A stretch of 64,000 bases of DNA from assembly GCA_005408345.1 (NCBI GenBank), contig SEMN01000404.1:310001-374000 (forward strand), given 5' to 3'. Made by a program: the position numbers and the translations under genes. The notes beneath the pieces were generated by a model. It had not been told where the DNA came from, ran no database searches, and saw nothing but the letters and a program-made list of their open reading frames with translations. This DNA comes from Macquaria australasica. Its lineage: Eukaryota; Chordata; Actinopteri; Centrarchiformes; Percichthyidae. Of this stretch, positions 25,125 to 35,200 are shown piece after piece. Each line of letters begins with the position of its first letter. Positions within the stretch are counted from its first letter, which is position 1.

Positions 25125-27096
25125 TCTTCAGCTATGTGATCAGCACACTGGAGCTGATGGTGGCAGAGGACTACATGATCGTGTACCTGAATGGAGCCAC
25201 ACCCCACAGAAGAATGCCCGGCCTTGGCTGGCTGAAGAAGTGCTATCAGATGATTGACAGAAGGTCTGTCCCGTTTTATGCGAAAAGACTATGATTTTGT
25301 GAGAGATAATGGTAGCATTGTATCTCCCCTGAATGAAAGGGAAAATTAGCTCAAACATAGACATAAATACACCTAACGTGATATATTGTGTCTTGTCTTC
25401 AGGCTCAGGAAGAATTTGAAATCCTTCATTATTCTCCATCCGTCATGGTTTATCAGGACTGTTCTAGCCATTACTAAGCCCTTCATCAGGTAAAAATGAT
25501 CCCGTTTATATTTGCCATGCTAGCTATTTGTACAGACGTTTGTGGTTCCCAGAGGATGAATTTTAATGATGCTGGTGATCCACCATAAGGTTGACAATTG
25601 CAGTTTTTAGTGAAATGTCTGAACAACTATTGGATGGCTTGCTATTACATTTAGTACAGACCTTCACGTTTCCTTCAGGATGAATTGTAATAACTTCGGT
25701 GATCCTGTGACTTTTCCTCTAAAGTTTTATTTCTCCGGTACTTTGGTTTATGACCAAATACCTGCAAAACTAATGACATCCCCATCTCCCTCAGCTGCAC
25801 TTTGTGTTTAATGCTAATTAGCAAATGTTAGCATGCTAACATGCTAAACTAAGGTTTTGAACATGGTAAACATGATACCTGCTAAACATACAGCATATTC
25901 GCATTGTCACTGTGAGCATGTTAGCACGCTGACTTTAGCATTTAGCTCAAAGTATTGCTGTGGCTAAGTACAGCCTCACAGAACCACTATTGTGGCTGTA
26001 AACTCTGAGTTCATTGGCCTTCTGTAGCAGAGTTAAACTACTGTAGTTTCACTTTTGAAAGAAAGACAGACTTTAATTGTGTTCCTCTGATGCCAAGCCG
26101 ATTACTTTCACAGTGCTTTTTTATGTGCCTGTCATTGCACTTGTACTTTTTTATGTGTGTGTGTGTGCATGTTGCTCTTTTCACAGCACCAAGTTCAGCA
26201 GCAAGATAAAGTATGTGACCAGTTTGGACGAGCTGCATGAACTCATCCCCATGGACTGCATCCAGATCCCAGAGTGCATCATTAGGTGAGTCCTTAAAAG
26301 CCCCCCCCTAATGCTACTCCACCCCCCACCTCCTCTGAGCCTGAGCTGTCTTTTTAAATGACTTTATATCCATCTTGTCATTTGAACTCTCACCTCTAGA
26401 CTTGACAAGGAACTGAAGGAAGCAGCGGAGAACTCAAAGTAAGCATCGCCTCTTCTGCCTCTCATTATTCCCCTCTGCGGAAGCAGCCCCTGCCTCAGTT
26501 TTATCCTTGGCTTTAGTGCTCATTTATCAGATGGCTGACTTTTAGATCACAGGGACTCTTCTGCTGGATGAGGACCAATTGGATTTGGCTGTGGTTGCAA
26601 TTACAGGAAGGAGACAGAAAAAAAAGTTGCTAAAGATGCTAAATGAATCGCTTTCATCTCATTTATCATTACAGTAAAATAAATGAGCCTGTCCTTATTG
26701 CAGAGTGATCTATTACACTGATAATAAATGAAGGAATGAAACTGTAGAGTTCAGACACTAATCTTTTGCTGACTAATTGTGGATTGAATCATAAGTTGCA
26801 CGTGTCTTCAAATTCACAAAATACCAGTGCATTATAACAACAAATCTGCTCCAACAACCACTCCATTTTTTTTTCTTTCGTTCAAGACGAAATAGTTTTC
26901 TGCTGGGACCGGAGCCAACAGCAGCAGGCAGAACAGAGTAAGTCCTCTTAGACATTTTTAAGTTCACACATGGAAGAGAAATGGCCTCGTGTCAGCAGTC
27001 TGTCACCCATACATAAACATACTCGTCTTTAATGTCCCTGTTTTGTTCTTTCATCTTCCCAGCAGACCAGACGTAGCCGGTGCCAGCAGCTCTTAA
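19112..27096 (+). CDS. prune2: PRUNE2/BMCC1 short-form protein: BCH (BNIP2 and Cdc42GAP homology) domain protein
   Basis: Coding exons: 19112-19166 (exon starts at 19100), 19303-19503, 19934-20110, 22561-22663, 25132-25263, 25403-25489, 26187-26285, 26400-26438, 26887-26937 and 27063-27096 (TAA at 27094), giving about 325 residues. Every junction is in phase. An acidic N-terminal region (DDLDINVDDLDTPDEGD) ends in MDWED, the tryptophan-acidic motif by which this family binds kinesin light chain. The CRAL-TRIO-like BCH domain follows, from KLWRTVIIGEQEHRI (about residue 108) to the GWLKKCYQMIDRR and HPSWFIRT segments. These proteins are cytosolic scaffolds that affect Rho/Cdc42 signalling and transport. 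The segments STLELMVAEDYMIVYLNG and IPMDCIQIPEC fit PRUNE2 better than BNIP2 or caytaxin (ATCAY), and the neighbours agree. The start at 19112 is the first ATG in the exon; the frame is open upstream to the acceptor. The last acceptor is a NAGNAG pair. The donor of exon 25132-25263 is GTCTGT, weaker than the others. Confidence 0.85.
20111..22560 (+). other. prune2: prune2 intron 3 (between third and fourth coding exons)
   Basis: This 2.45 kb intron is AT-rich. A degenerate CTAATTGAT-type repeat sits near 21735-21825, and the second copy of an exact 25-base match lies at 22245-22269. No exon-like sequence with domain similarity is seen. Confidence 0.6.
23080..23720 (+). repeat. Family-A interspersed repeat (prune2 intron 4)
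   Basis: The longest copy, starting with AGCCATGCTAGCCGCTACG and running through the TTAGCACGCTAAC block to two CCATCCAATAGTTG-type units and the ATAGAGCCAGGCTGC end. These ends are similar to each other in inverted orientation. Confidence 0.8.
24770..24930 (-). repeat. Family-A repeat fragment (prune2 intron 4)
   Basis: Only the AT-rich core (AATTAGCAAATGTTAGCATG, GCTAAACATCAGCATGTTA) is present, in reverse orientation. Confidence 0.65.
25097..25125 (+). repeat. (TG)n tract forming the acceptor region of a prune2 exon
   Basis: An uninterrupted TG run is followed by TCTTCAG and the exon at 25132, so the microsatellite takes the place of the polypyrimidine tract. Confidence 0.9.
25530..26010 (-). 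repeat. Family-A interspersed repeat (prune2 intron 6)
   Basis: Reverse-oriented copy between the exons ending at 25489 and starting at 26187. It has GTTCCCAGAGGATGAATTT, CAACTATTGGATGGCTTGC and TTAGCATGCTAACATGCTAA. Confidence 0.75.
27061..27066 (+). promoter_or_regulatory. prune2: NAGNAG tandem splice acceptor of the last prune2 exon
   Basis: The intron ends CCCAGCAGACC. Splicing after the first AG gives Thr-Asp-Arg-Pro; splicing after the second gives Thr-Glu-Pro. Both keep the frame to the TAA at 27094, so the two products would differ by one residue and one substitution near the C terminus. Confidence 0.6.
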
Positions 27097-27582
27097 GCCC
27101 AAACATCCTAAATGGATGGGTCACCTCAATGTTCAAAAGTCACTGTCGTATTTTATGGGTTAAGCTGGAAAACAAAAGCAAAGGCTTGTTAAGCTAGTGT
27201 ATGTGTGTGTGTGCGTGTCAGTGGTTGTCAATTAGACACTGGAGTTTAATATGAAAACACAACTTACGATAGTACCTGTTAACATTCAGAGTTATATCTC
27301 ATTCTTTATGGCTGCTGTAGCATCTACTGTACCTTACACCTGCAATCCAGAGAGCTATATAGTCAAGTGTGATGCTTGGCAGCACTTACAGAGTAGCACC
27401 TTTGTTCATGGTAGGGTAGGAAATGCAATTACACACCAGACAGTGCACTGCGCAAATCCATTCGTAGAGTCTATAGTGTTGTAGTTGTGTGCATGAGAAG
27501 CAGTGAAGCAATAATATCACCCTTTACTGGTCACACTCTGAGTATTTCGGATAAAGAAGCGACTTGTGTGTCAGCAATTTAC

Positions 27583-27588
27583 AATAAA
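27583..27588 (+). promoter_or_regulatory. prune2: Poly(A) signal of prune2 (proximal)
   Basis: AATAAA lies 487 bases after the stop codon and is followed by a GT-rich stretch and an A run. A second hexamer at 28108-28113 would give a longer 3'UTR that contains the TG microsatellite at 27817-27852. Confidence 0.5.
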
Positions 27589-27815
27589 AGCACAAGGTCT
27601 TTGCCAAAAAAAAAAAACCTTGTGCCATAGATGATGACCAACTATTGCATTAAAGCAATCCAATCCTCTGTCTTAATCCTCTGTTCTAAAACTAGAAAAT
27701 AAATAGATTAAAATAAACAGATATTTTAACTTTATGGAGTCTATCTAAAACCAAGGAGGAATAAGTTAAATATGAAACCAAGTTATCAGTGCAGTGTGAG
27801 AGCATGTCTTTTTAG

Positions 27816-27816
<1 letters not shown>

Positions 27817-27852
<36 letters not shown>
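27817..27852 (+). repeat. (TG)n microsatellite in the presumed distal prune2 3'UTR
   Basis: A TG run of about 36 bases ending TGCGCAC, between the two candidate prune2 poly(A) signals. Confidence 0.9.
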
Positions 27853-27855
<3 letters not shown>

Positions 27856-28263
27856 ACAATCTGTTTCTGTCAAATACATAAACATAAACAGAATCATCTC
27901 TTCAGCTTCTCCTGGATCATCAGGAAAACAACCTCAGAAGAAAGTAAAGATGGATTTCTGTAAAGCACAATATCTTGTGTGTGTGTGCGTGTTTGTGCAT
28001 CAGTGCATGTCCCCTCATAGATAACTGATGGTCCTCGTACCCATGAGTCTTCTACTGTGGTTTATTGAGGATGTGCAAAGCAATTATGGATCACTGTCTA
28101 GTAATTCAATAAAATTGGACTGAAGTCTGAACGTTGTTTTCAGTCGTCCTTTTCAATCATGTCTGATTTGTTAGTTGGACTTTAATTGCTTTGCTGCAGA
28201 ATGACGATCAGTCAGTTTCTGCCCTGTGAAGTCATGAATTACTCTTTTCTAATGCATTTAGAC

Positions 28264-28269
28264 TTTATT
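28264..28269 (-). promoter_or_regulatory. pcsk5: Candidate poly(A) signal of pcsk5
   Basis: TTTATT on the plus strand is AATAAA on the pcsk5 strand, 519 bases downstream of its stop codon. It is the best-placed hexamer in the presumed 3'UTR. Another lies at 28061-28066, inside the presumed distal prune2 3'UTR. Confidence 0.45.
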
Positions 28270-28787
28270 TGACCAGAATAACAACACATTTTCAAATTAA
28301 AATTCAATAACAGCAAACACTTGGGAGTATAGAAAAGCTAAAGAAATCCCATGATTAATCAAATTTAAAATGCTAATCCAACACAACAATTAAAAAGATG
28401 AATAATATGATTAATGAAACTGTCAAAACTAGTAAATGCCCATAATAAATTATATAGTATAAGTTATATATGCGGCAAGTCATCATACTCCAAACCAAGT
28501 CTAGAAATCAAGCTTAATTATGTAAAAAGTCCTTAAGAATGCTAAACAACATGGAATTATTCTGTAGCACATTTCATTTTGTGAATGGATAGCAGTTGTA
28601 AAATGCAGCTCATTATAAATAGCTTCTCATGTCTCATTTGGTTCAGCTCATATTCAGTGAAGGATAAATGGGTCCGTCCCTCAGGGCAGGAGGAGACAAA
28701 CAGCACAGAGGAAGGAATAAGAGCGAGAGAAAGGGGAGGAATCCAGAAGAGAAAGGAGAAGTGTTTCTTTAGATAAATTCTTATGCT

Positions 28788-29278
28788 TCACCGGAACGTG
28801 TAGCTCTCATCATCGTACTCCAACTCGTCCCCGTTGTCCTCACCCAGCTGTCCGTACCGGAACTTCCTGTACACGGTGCCATCCTGGCCCATGTAAACAA
28901 TGTCCTCATCGTCGTCATCATCGTCGTCGTCATCATCCTTACTCCCTGAGCGACGTTCAGCGATGTCAACCAACTGTGTCTCCTGGAACCGACCGCCGGA
29001 GGAGCTGGCGCGGCCGCCGTAAGACCCAGAGGAGGCAGAGCTGTAGCCGCCGTGTCTGCTGCCGCCTCCGTATCCCCCGCCAGAGCCCAGCTTCTCGTAG
29101 CCGCGGGGAGGGATGTCTGGGGGCGCACTCTTGGAGCGGGAGTGTCTGACGAGGAGGACGACGGCCACCAGTCCCAGCACCAACAGGATGCAGGCGACGA
29201 TGAAGACTGCCAGGTTACCTTGGGCCTCCTCTTCCTCCTCATTCCTGAAGGCCAAGTTGGTGCTGAGGACGCACTCTC
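28788..29278 (-). other. pcsk5: pcsk5 last exon: transmembrane helix and acidic cytosolic tail
   Basis: The exon encodes 162 residues. An acidic juxtamembrane stretch precedes a hydrophobic helix (LAVFIVACILLVLGLVAVVL), then RHSRSKS, a Gly/Ser/Tyr-rich linker, ten consecutive Asp residues, and the conserved tail DIVYMGQDGTVYRKF to YDDESYTFR. These acidic clusters direct PC5B to the trans-Golgi network and endosomes in mammals. GYEKL is also conserved. The Gly/Ser linker is longer than in the human tail. The stop is TGA at 28790-28788. Confidence 0.92.
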
Positions 29279-32200
29279 CTAGAAATCCCACAAAGACAGG
29301 AAGTTTAGACACAGATGTATTAGTTACTGTCAAAATGGGAAGATAAAGTATTTCTCTAATTGATTAATTGAAAGCTTCTCAAATGTGCTGATTTGTTGGT
29401 TTCTGTTGTCTGCAAAGGTGCAATTTCCACTTGGGAAGGGGGGACCTGACCCCCCTCACATCTATATTATCATTTACAGTTAACATTCTCTTACAAAGAC
29501 TGCTAGAATTGAACATGAAAAAAAGATAAGAACACTGCTCACTGTAGTAAAGATGCAAATAAGACATAATTTATCATATAGTATCAGGTCCCTATTAAGG
29601 ACACTGAACTTGATTTTAAAAGACCCTGAAAGTAATTCTCTAAAACATTAAATATCCGTTAATAAAAAAGAAACAAAGTTAAAAAGACAAATTTAGAGTC
29701 AGATCTTTTTGACATTGGCCTGTCAACCCACCAACTGTCATCAGACTCTGACTCAGATGTTGCCAAATTCTGATTGGTGCACACAAGTACGTGACATCAC
29801 CTTTTTCTAACCTATTCCCGCCCACTTCAAACCAGTCAGAGGAGCACAGAGGAAAAAAGGAATTCAGAAAGCTAAATGTGAAATAACCAAAACTGTTCCA
29901 GCTTTGAAAATTGAGAACATTTGAAGACATCAGCTTGGGCTCTGGGAAATTAGGATGTGCATTTTTATGTGCTGTTCTTTGGCATTTTATAGACTAAGCA
30001 ATTGATTATGAAAATAATCAGATTAATTAACAGTGAAAGAGTTCATTAGTTACAGCCTTCGTATTTTTTACTTTACAATGGATATAATCAACATGGAGAA
30101 GTTTGATCTACCCTCTGTACAACCAGAAAAGATGATATAAATAATCTGAACGACAGAGTTGACCTGACAAAGTTTATCAGTTCCAGACAAAAAGATCTGA
30201 CACTTCAAACCAACTCGTGTGCCTCTCCATTCTCCTCCATTTTCTTTCAATAAGCAACATCGACCTACAGTCTACCTCGAGTCTCAGTGCAGTTACAGCA
30301 GTCCTGCTGCTGTGTTGAGGCCTTCTCCTCCTCTTCCTCTTCCTCCTCATGCTGGCAACAAAGCAGACAGCGCCCTCCAGCTTCTAAGATGGCCTGAGTA
30401 GGACACATGGTGCAGTTGGCTGGACCAGGCCCCCGACACTCCAGACATGAGCTGTCGCAGTCTTCACAAGTGTGTCCTGAACCCTGATGATGGGCCGGAG
30501 AAAGCACTGACATTGAAAAGACTTCATACCGCAGACACACAGCTACCAGCATGCATTTTACACAACCACTGCTTCCAAAGACATGCAAAACTTTCGTCTC
30601 TAAAAAGGACTGAATGTAACGGCTGCAGTGCCTCTCAGCTTAATCAATTAATATCTACCTGCCAGACAGTTTCAGTTAGTTGCCTCACAGCATGAGCCTG
30701 AGATTTATTTTGAAATCGTGACACAGTAATAATTTTCACTCTCTTGCTCGCTGTTTGAGATTTCTCCTGGTGCAGTAATAAGTCAGTCTGAATTATATTA
30801 TATGATGCCCGGGGCCAAAACATTAGTAATAATTATTTTGGTGAAGCAAGGGCAGGTTTTTTTTATTATAAAAAGTTAATATTTGTAAAATTAAAACCTA
30901 AAAAAAAAGTGCGGTTACCTTTATTACAAGATACTGGCCTATGTCACACATGGACTCACACAGGCCATCTGAGAGCAGGTATCCAGTGTAGCATGAGTCA
31001 CAGGACTGGGAGTCCTTTCCTGCAGATACAAGACAACTTGAAGGATGAGTCTGGTGATATTCTGTATTTTTCTTCTATCAAAACCAACAATGACTTGATC
31101 CTACTAGCAAGTATTGCCTGTGTAGTCAAAGCCTGACTATTCTTCTGTGCCATTGCTGTCCAAAACAGATCAGTGAACCACACCGTTGCACTTTGTCTTC
31201 ACTACGATGAACATGGACACTGTGGTTTATTTTGAGTTAATCCCACATACGCCGTCCTGCTGCTGTAAATACTAACTAGTGCACTAAATCCAGGACTGAA
31301 AATAGTCTACCAACAAATACACTGTTTACTCCTGTTTGAGCAATTTGTTAACATCTACAAATCCCAGTTCTTTTAGGATATTGTTTAGCAACTTACAAAA
31401 AATGAGACCATACATTTATGACTTGTTTTTAAAAATGTGTGTCTTCAGTAGGAACCAATGTGCTTGAGGCTGAGAGCCACACACAGGCTGACACATCGTC
31501 GGTTTTGGTGTTTTCATTGGATTTGTTGACGGTAACAAAAACATCAGCCTTGTTCTTTAACTTTAGTGATTATTCACATTTTAAGATTGTTTAAATGAAT
31601 GTCCCTTTGTGTGAGTGTACGTAACGACCATAGTAATGTTATATACAGTACAGGTTGTACTGTATATAACATTACTATGGTCGTTACGTCGCACAATAGG
31701 AGCAGTCCACCACTTTCACATCTGCAGTCCGTGGAGAAAACAGCAGCATTAACATCTCATCACCTACATGTGATTGTGTGTTTATCTGCATGATGTTAAA
31801 TTACTGCTGAGTGGTCGCTCGTACCTGAGCATGTTCTGCAGCTGGCGTGGCAGGCCTCGCAGGTCCTGTGTGTAGCATCGTGGTAGTATCCTTGAGGACA
31901 CGAGGGGAGGCAACGGCCTTCTTTCCGCAAGTAGATGAGGCCCAGAGCGCAGCTCAGGCAGCTGTCCTCCCCATCCCCAATACACTCACCGCAACTCGGG
32001 TCACACTTCTCGCACATCCTTGAGTTCGTGTTTCCATAGTGACTATGGGATAGACGGTGAGAAAGTTATGATAGATTAGATTGAATTAAATGAGATGAGA
32101 TTAGAGTTTTGTTTGTCCTCAAAGGAAATTCCTTTCCACAGCCACTCAGTCACATACAGCTATAAACAACCGTAACTACTCAGACACAACATAGACCAAG

Positions 32201-35200
32201 ACACCATGACAGAGGGAATGCAGTCATAACACAACACTTCAAACCAGTGCTGAGGAGAGCGAGACAGGTTCTGCATGATAAAGTCAAAGTGATATTTTCT
32301 TTTGTGCTATATGCTGCATTGCTCGCATGAAGGTCTGAAAGTATCTGGGGTGGCAAGTCACAGGAATAAATAGCCTTTGTATCCCTTTTGTGTTTTCTCT
32401 TGAGTATTTAACTGCACATCAATTTAACGGCACATTAATTTAACACTCTCAATCACCGCACCCCAAATAAAATCAAGCCTAATTAGCATTTTACAGGCCA
32501 CACGGATGGTTATTTAAATCTCAGGCTAAATTAGCTTCTATCTCCAAACTGCACCCCTGTCCAGCTAACTAAAGAAAAGCAACGGTTTAGTGTCCACAAT
32601 GACATTATGTGACTAGGCCGATCTTTTATTAATGACAGCACTGTGTGATCGCACTTAATGTGATGGATGAGAGGCTCAGCTGGACGGCGAGCAGGTTAAA
32701 CTACCTGTGCTGGCAGGTCTCCACACAGTCTTTACCCTCTCGAAAGAGGTGGGTTTTACAGGCGAGACACTCGTGGCTGTGCTTTCCAACGCAGGTCTGA
32801 CAGGAAGGGTGGCAAGGTTCACATTTCTGCCCCGACTCATCCTCATAGTAGCCTGTGGGGCATTCATCCACACAGGTGCCATCTGTACCAAAAAACACAC
32901 ATGACGATCACGCAGCTACACAAACAAGTCACAGAGGCTTGACGATCTTTCCAGGACATGCAGACTTCAGATAATCCACAAGGGCCAAAATCGACTCACT
33001 GAGCAGGAGATGTCTCTGGTGGCAGCTCAGGCAGTGAGTCTTGCCTGGACCTGAACACCTGTGGCAGTATTTATGACACGGGTGGCATTCCCCGTCCTGG
33101 TCTGCGTACTGGCGAGGCAAACACTTGTTGGCTGATGGCACACAATGGCCGTGGTCTTCCAGCCTCTGATCCTCTCTGCAGCTGGTGCAGGAGCCAGCGT
33201 GGGGCCCAAAGCAGGTAAGGCAAGATACATCACAGTCTGGAAACAAGTAAAAAAGTAACTGAATCAAAGGATATTATCACATCTACAGTGGAGCACATGA
33301 AGGAGAATCAATATTTTTTATCTTGACTTGATATCTAATATGGAATCTGATGATAAATCATTACATATTAGGTAAAAGATCTGAATAAATCATCAACCAA
33401 TTTTTTTGGGTAGTAATACACCTTAACTGGTAGTTTCCACCCATTGGGTTCTCAAACTGTGATCTGTGAAAACATTTTCTGCAGCCTGTGTTCAGTTCAG
33501 ATGAAAATAAATACTGAAAATCACCCTCTGTCCATTTTGCAGCACAGCAATGTACTTCCTTTTAAATGTCTTACTGCTGGCAGCTACTGCATGTAGCAAC
33601 AAAAGTGGGCATCGCCTACAACATTTTCCTGGGAGAAACACACCATCCTTTGTGTTTTTGAATAACAAAACCAGAGCAGTGTGTCTTTCTCTAGGGAACT
33701 GTCTTTGGCATCGCTGTTCTGTTTTCAAGGTTTGACAGCTGCCTGTTAACCGTCTGAAAAGCGTTGCTATTTTAGTCTGAGCTAAAGTCAGGAAACGCAC
33801 TCAGGCAGAGTAGAGAATATAATTGAAAAAATGCACAAAGGACGCTCTGCAGGACAGAAAATGTTGCATCAGTGAGGAGAAAACAAAGTTTTAGGAGAAA
33901 CCGAGCATCTCTAACTTTGTTATACGTTCTGAAAAATAAGTCAAATAATATAAACAAAATAAATGGGTTTCAACTTAGTTTTGATCAGAGGAGTGCATTT
34001 TTTGCTTGTGTGACCCTCCGTGCAGTCTAACATCTCAAATGAACACACTCAGCAACCTACAACTCTAAAACCTGTACCTTTACATTCCCCTGTTACAGCG
34101 TCTCTATAGGTGTGGGAAGGGCAGGCTGCCAGACACGCCCCATTGTGCAGAGTGGCCTCGGGATCCATACAGGCATCACAGTCATTTTCGTTCGGGCCGT
34201 CACACAAAGCGCAGTCAGGGTGGCAGCGTAAACACTCCCTTTCCTCTTTGTCCTCAAAGAACCTCTCGGGACAGTCAAGCACACACAGGCCCTCGTGGAG
34301 AAAGTGATACTCTTCGCAGCCTGCACAAAGAACAGCTTTTAGCACTGAATGGAAGAACAATTTAGTACAACTCAGTGAAACTATACTAAGTACCCGAAAG
34401 AAAAGCCCTCTCTCTGACAAGACATGAATGAAAGACACACTTGAGACACGTGAGTCAAATGTTATGACAAGCACACTCGCTCGTACACAGAAGTTGGAAT
34501 AAAAACAACATTTCTGACATTGTCGTCTAGACACAATGGATTTAGCATGATAACATGTTCACAATAGCAATGCTAACATGGTGATGATTAGCAGGCATAA
34601 TGTTCGTCATGTTCACCATCTTAGTTTAGCGTGTTAGCATGCTAACATTTGCCAATCAGCGCTCAACCCAAAGTACAGCTGAAGCTGATGGGAATGTCAT
34701 TAGTTTGCACGTATTTGGTTGTAATCCAAAGTAGTGGGCACCAAAGTCATTAGGATACGTTGTCTGGGATCCATGAATGTGTGTCCAAAATTTCATGCCA
34801 ATCCATCCAACATTTGAGATATTTCAGTTTGAAAACCCTAGAGCCATGTCGCTTGTGTGGCTGAAAATAACAAACACCAAACTTACTGGTAATGATAACA
34901 TTATTCTATGAGGACTATTAGACTGAACGAGCTCTAACAGCTGAATTTGTTCTTGTTTGCATTGTGCTTTAGTACCTGTGCACTGCCCGAGTGGGTTGCA
35001 CTCCTGACAGGCTGAGGGGCAGTGTTGGCACTCCCTGTCCCGCACAGCGTGCCCTGGAGGACACTCCTCCACACACTGGTGCTTGTGTAGGAGAAGAGCT
35101 TCTTCACAGCTGAGGCAGTGGGTGGCGTTCTTCCCACAGGACGCACAGCCCGGCGCACAGCTACGACACACCTGGCCTGCAGGATAACCCCTGTGAGAAG

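Larger units (their letters stand above)
22664..25131 (+). other. prune2: prune2 intron 4, repeat-rich
   Basis: The intron holds a reverse-oriented fragment of the SINE-like repeat (about 22860-22957), a family-A repeat (about 23080-23720), a second reverse fragment of that family (about 24770-24930) and a TG tract directly before the next acceptor. The 24100-24650 stretch is unique sequence with no recognisable gene. Confidence 0.65.
27097..28787. other. Convergent 3' ends of prune2 (+) and pcsk5 (-)
   Basis: The two stop codons are 1.7 kb apart and point toward each other. prune2 signals are at 27583 and 28108 on the plus strand. pcsk5 has TTTATT (AATAAA on its own strand) at 28264-28269, 519 bases after its stop, and another at 28061-28066. 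Use of the distal sites would overlap the two transcripts. The rest is AT-rich UTR with a TG microsatellite. Confidence 0.5.

Noticed and set aside
19112..27096. Caytaxin (ATCAY) or BNIP2 as the identity of the BCH gene
   Set aside because: Caytaxin shares RTVIIGEQEHRI and similar segments, but STLELMVAEDYMIVYLNG, SKIKYV and IPMDCIxIPE fit PRUNE2, and gna14 and pcsk5 as neighbours agree.
28781..29242. Open frame of 153 codons on the minus strand overlapping the pcsk5 last exon
   Set aside because: It is a shadow of the pcsk5 coding frame in a GC-rich exon; the other frame matches the PC5B tail exactly in motif order.
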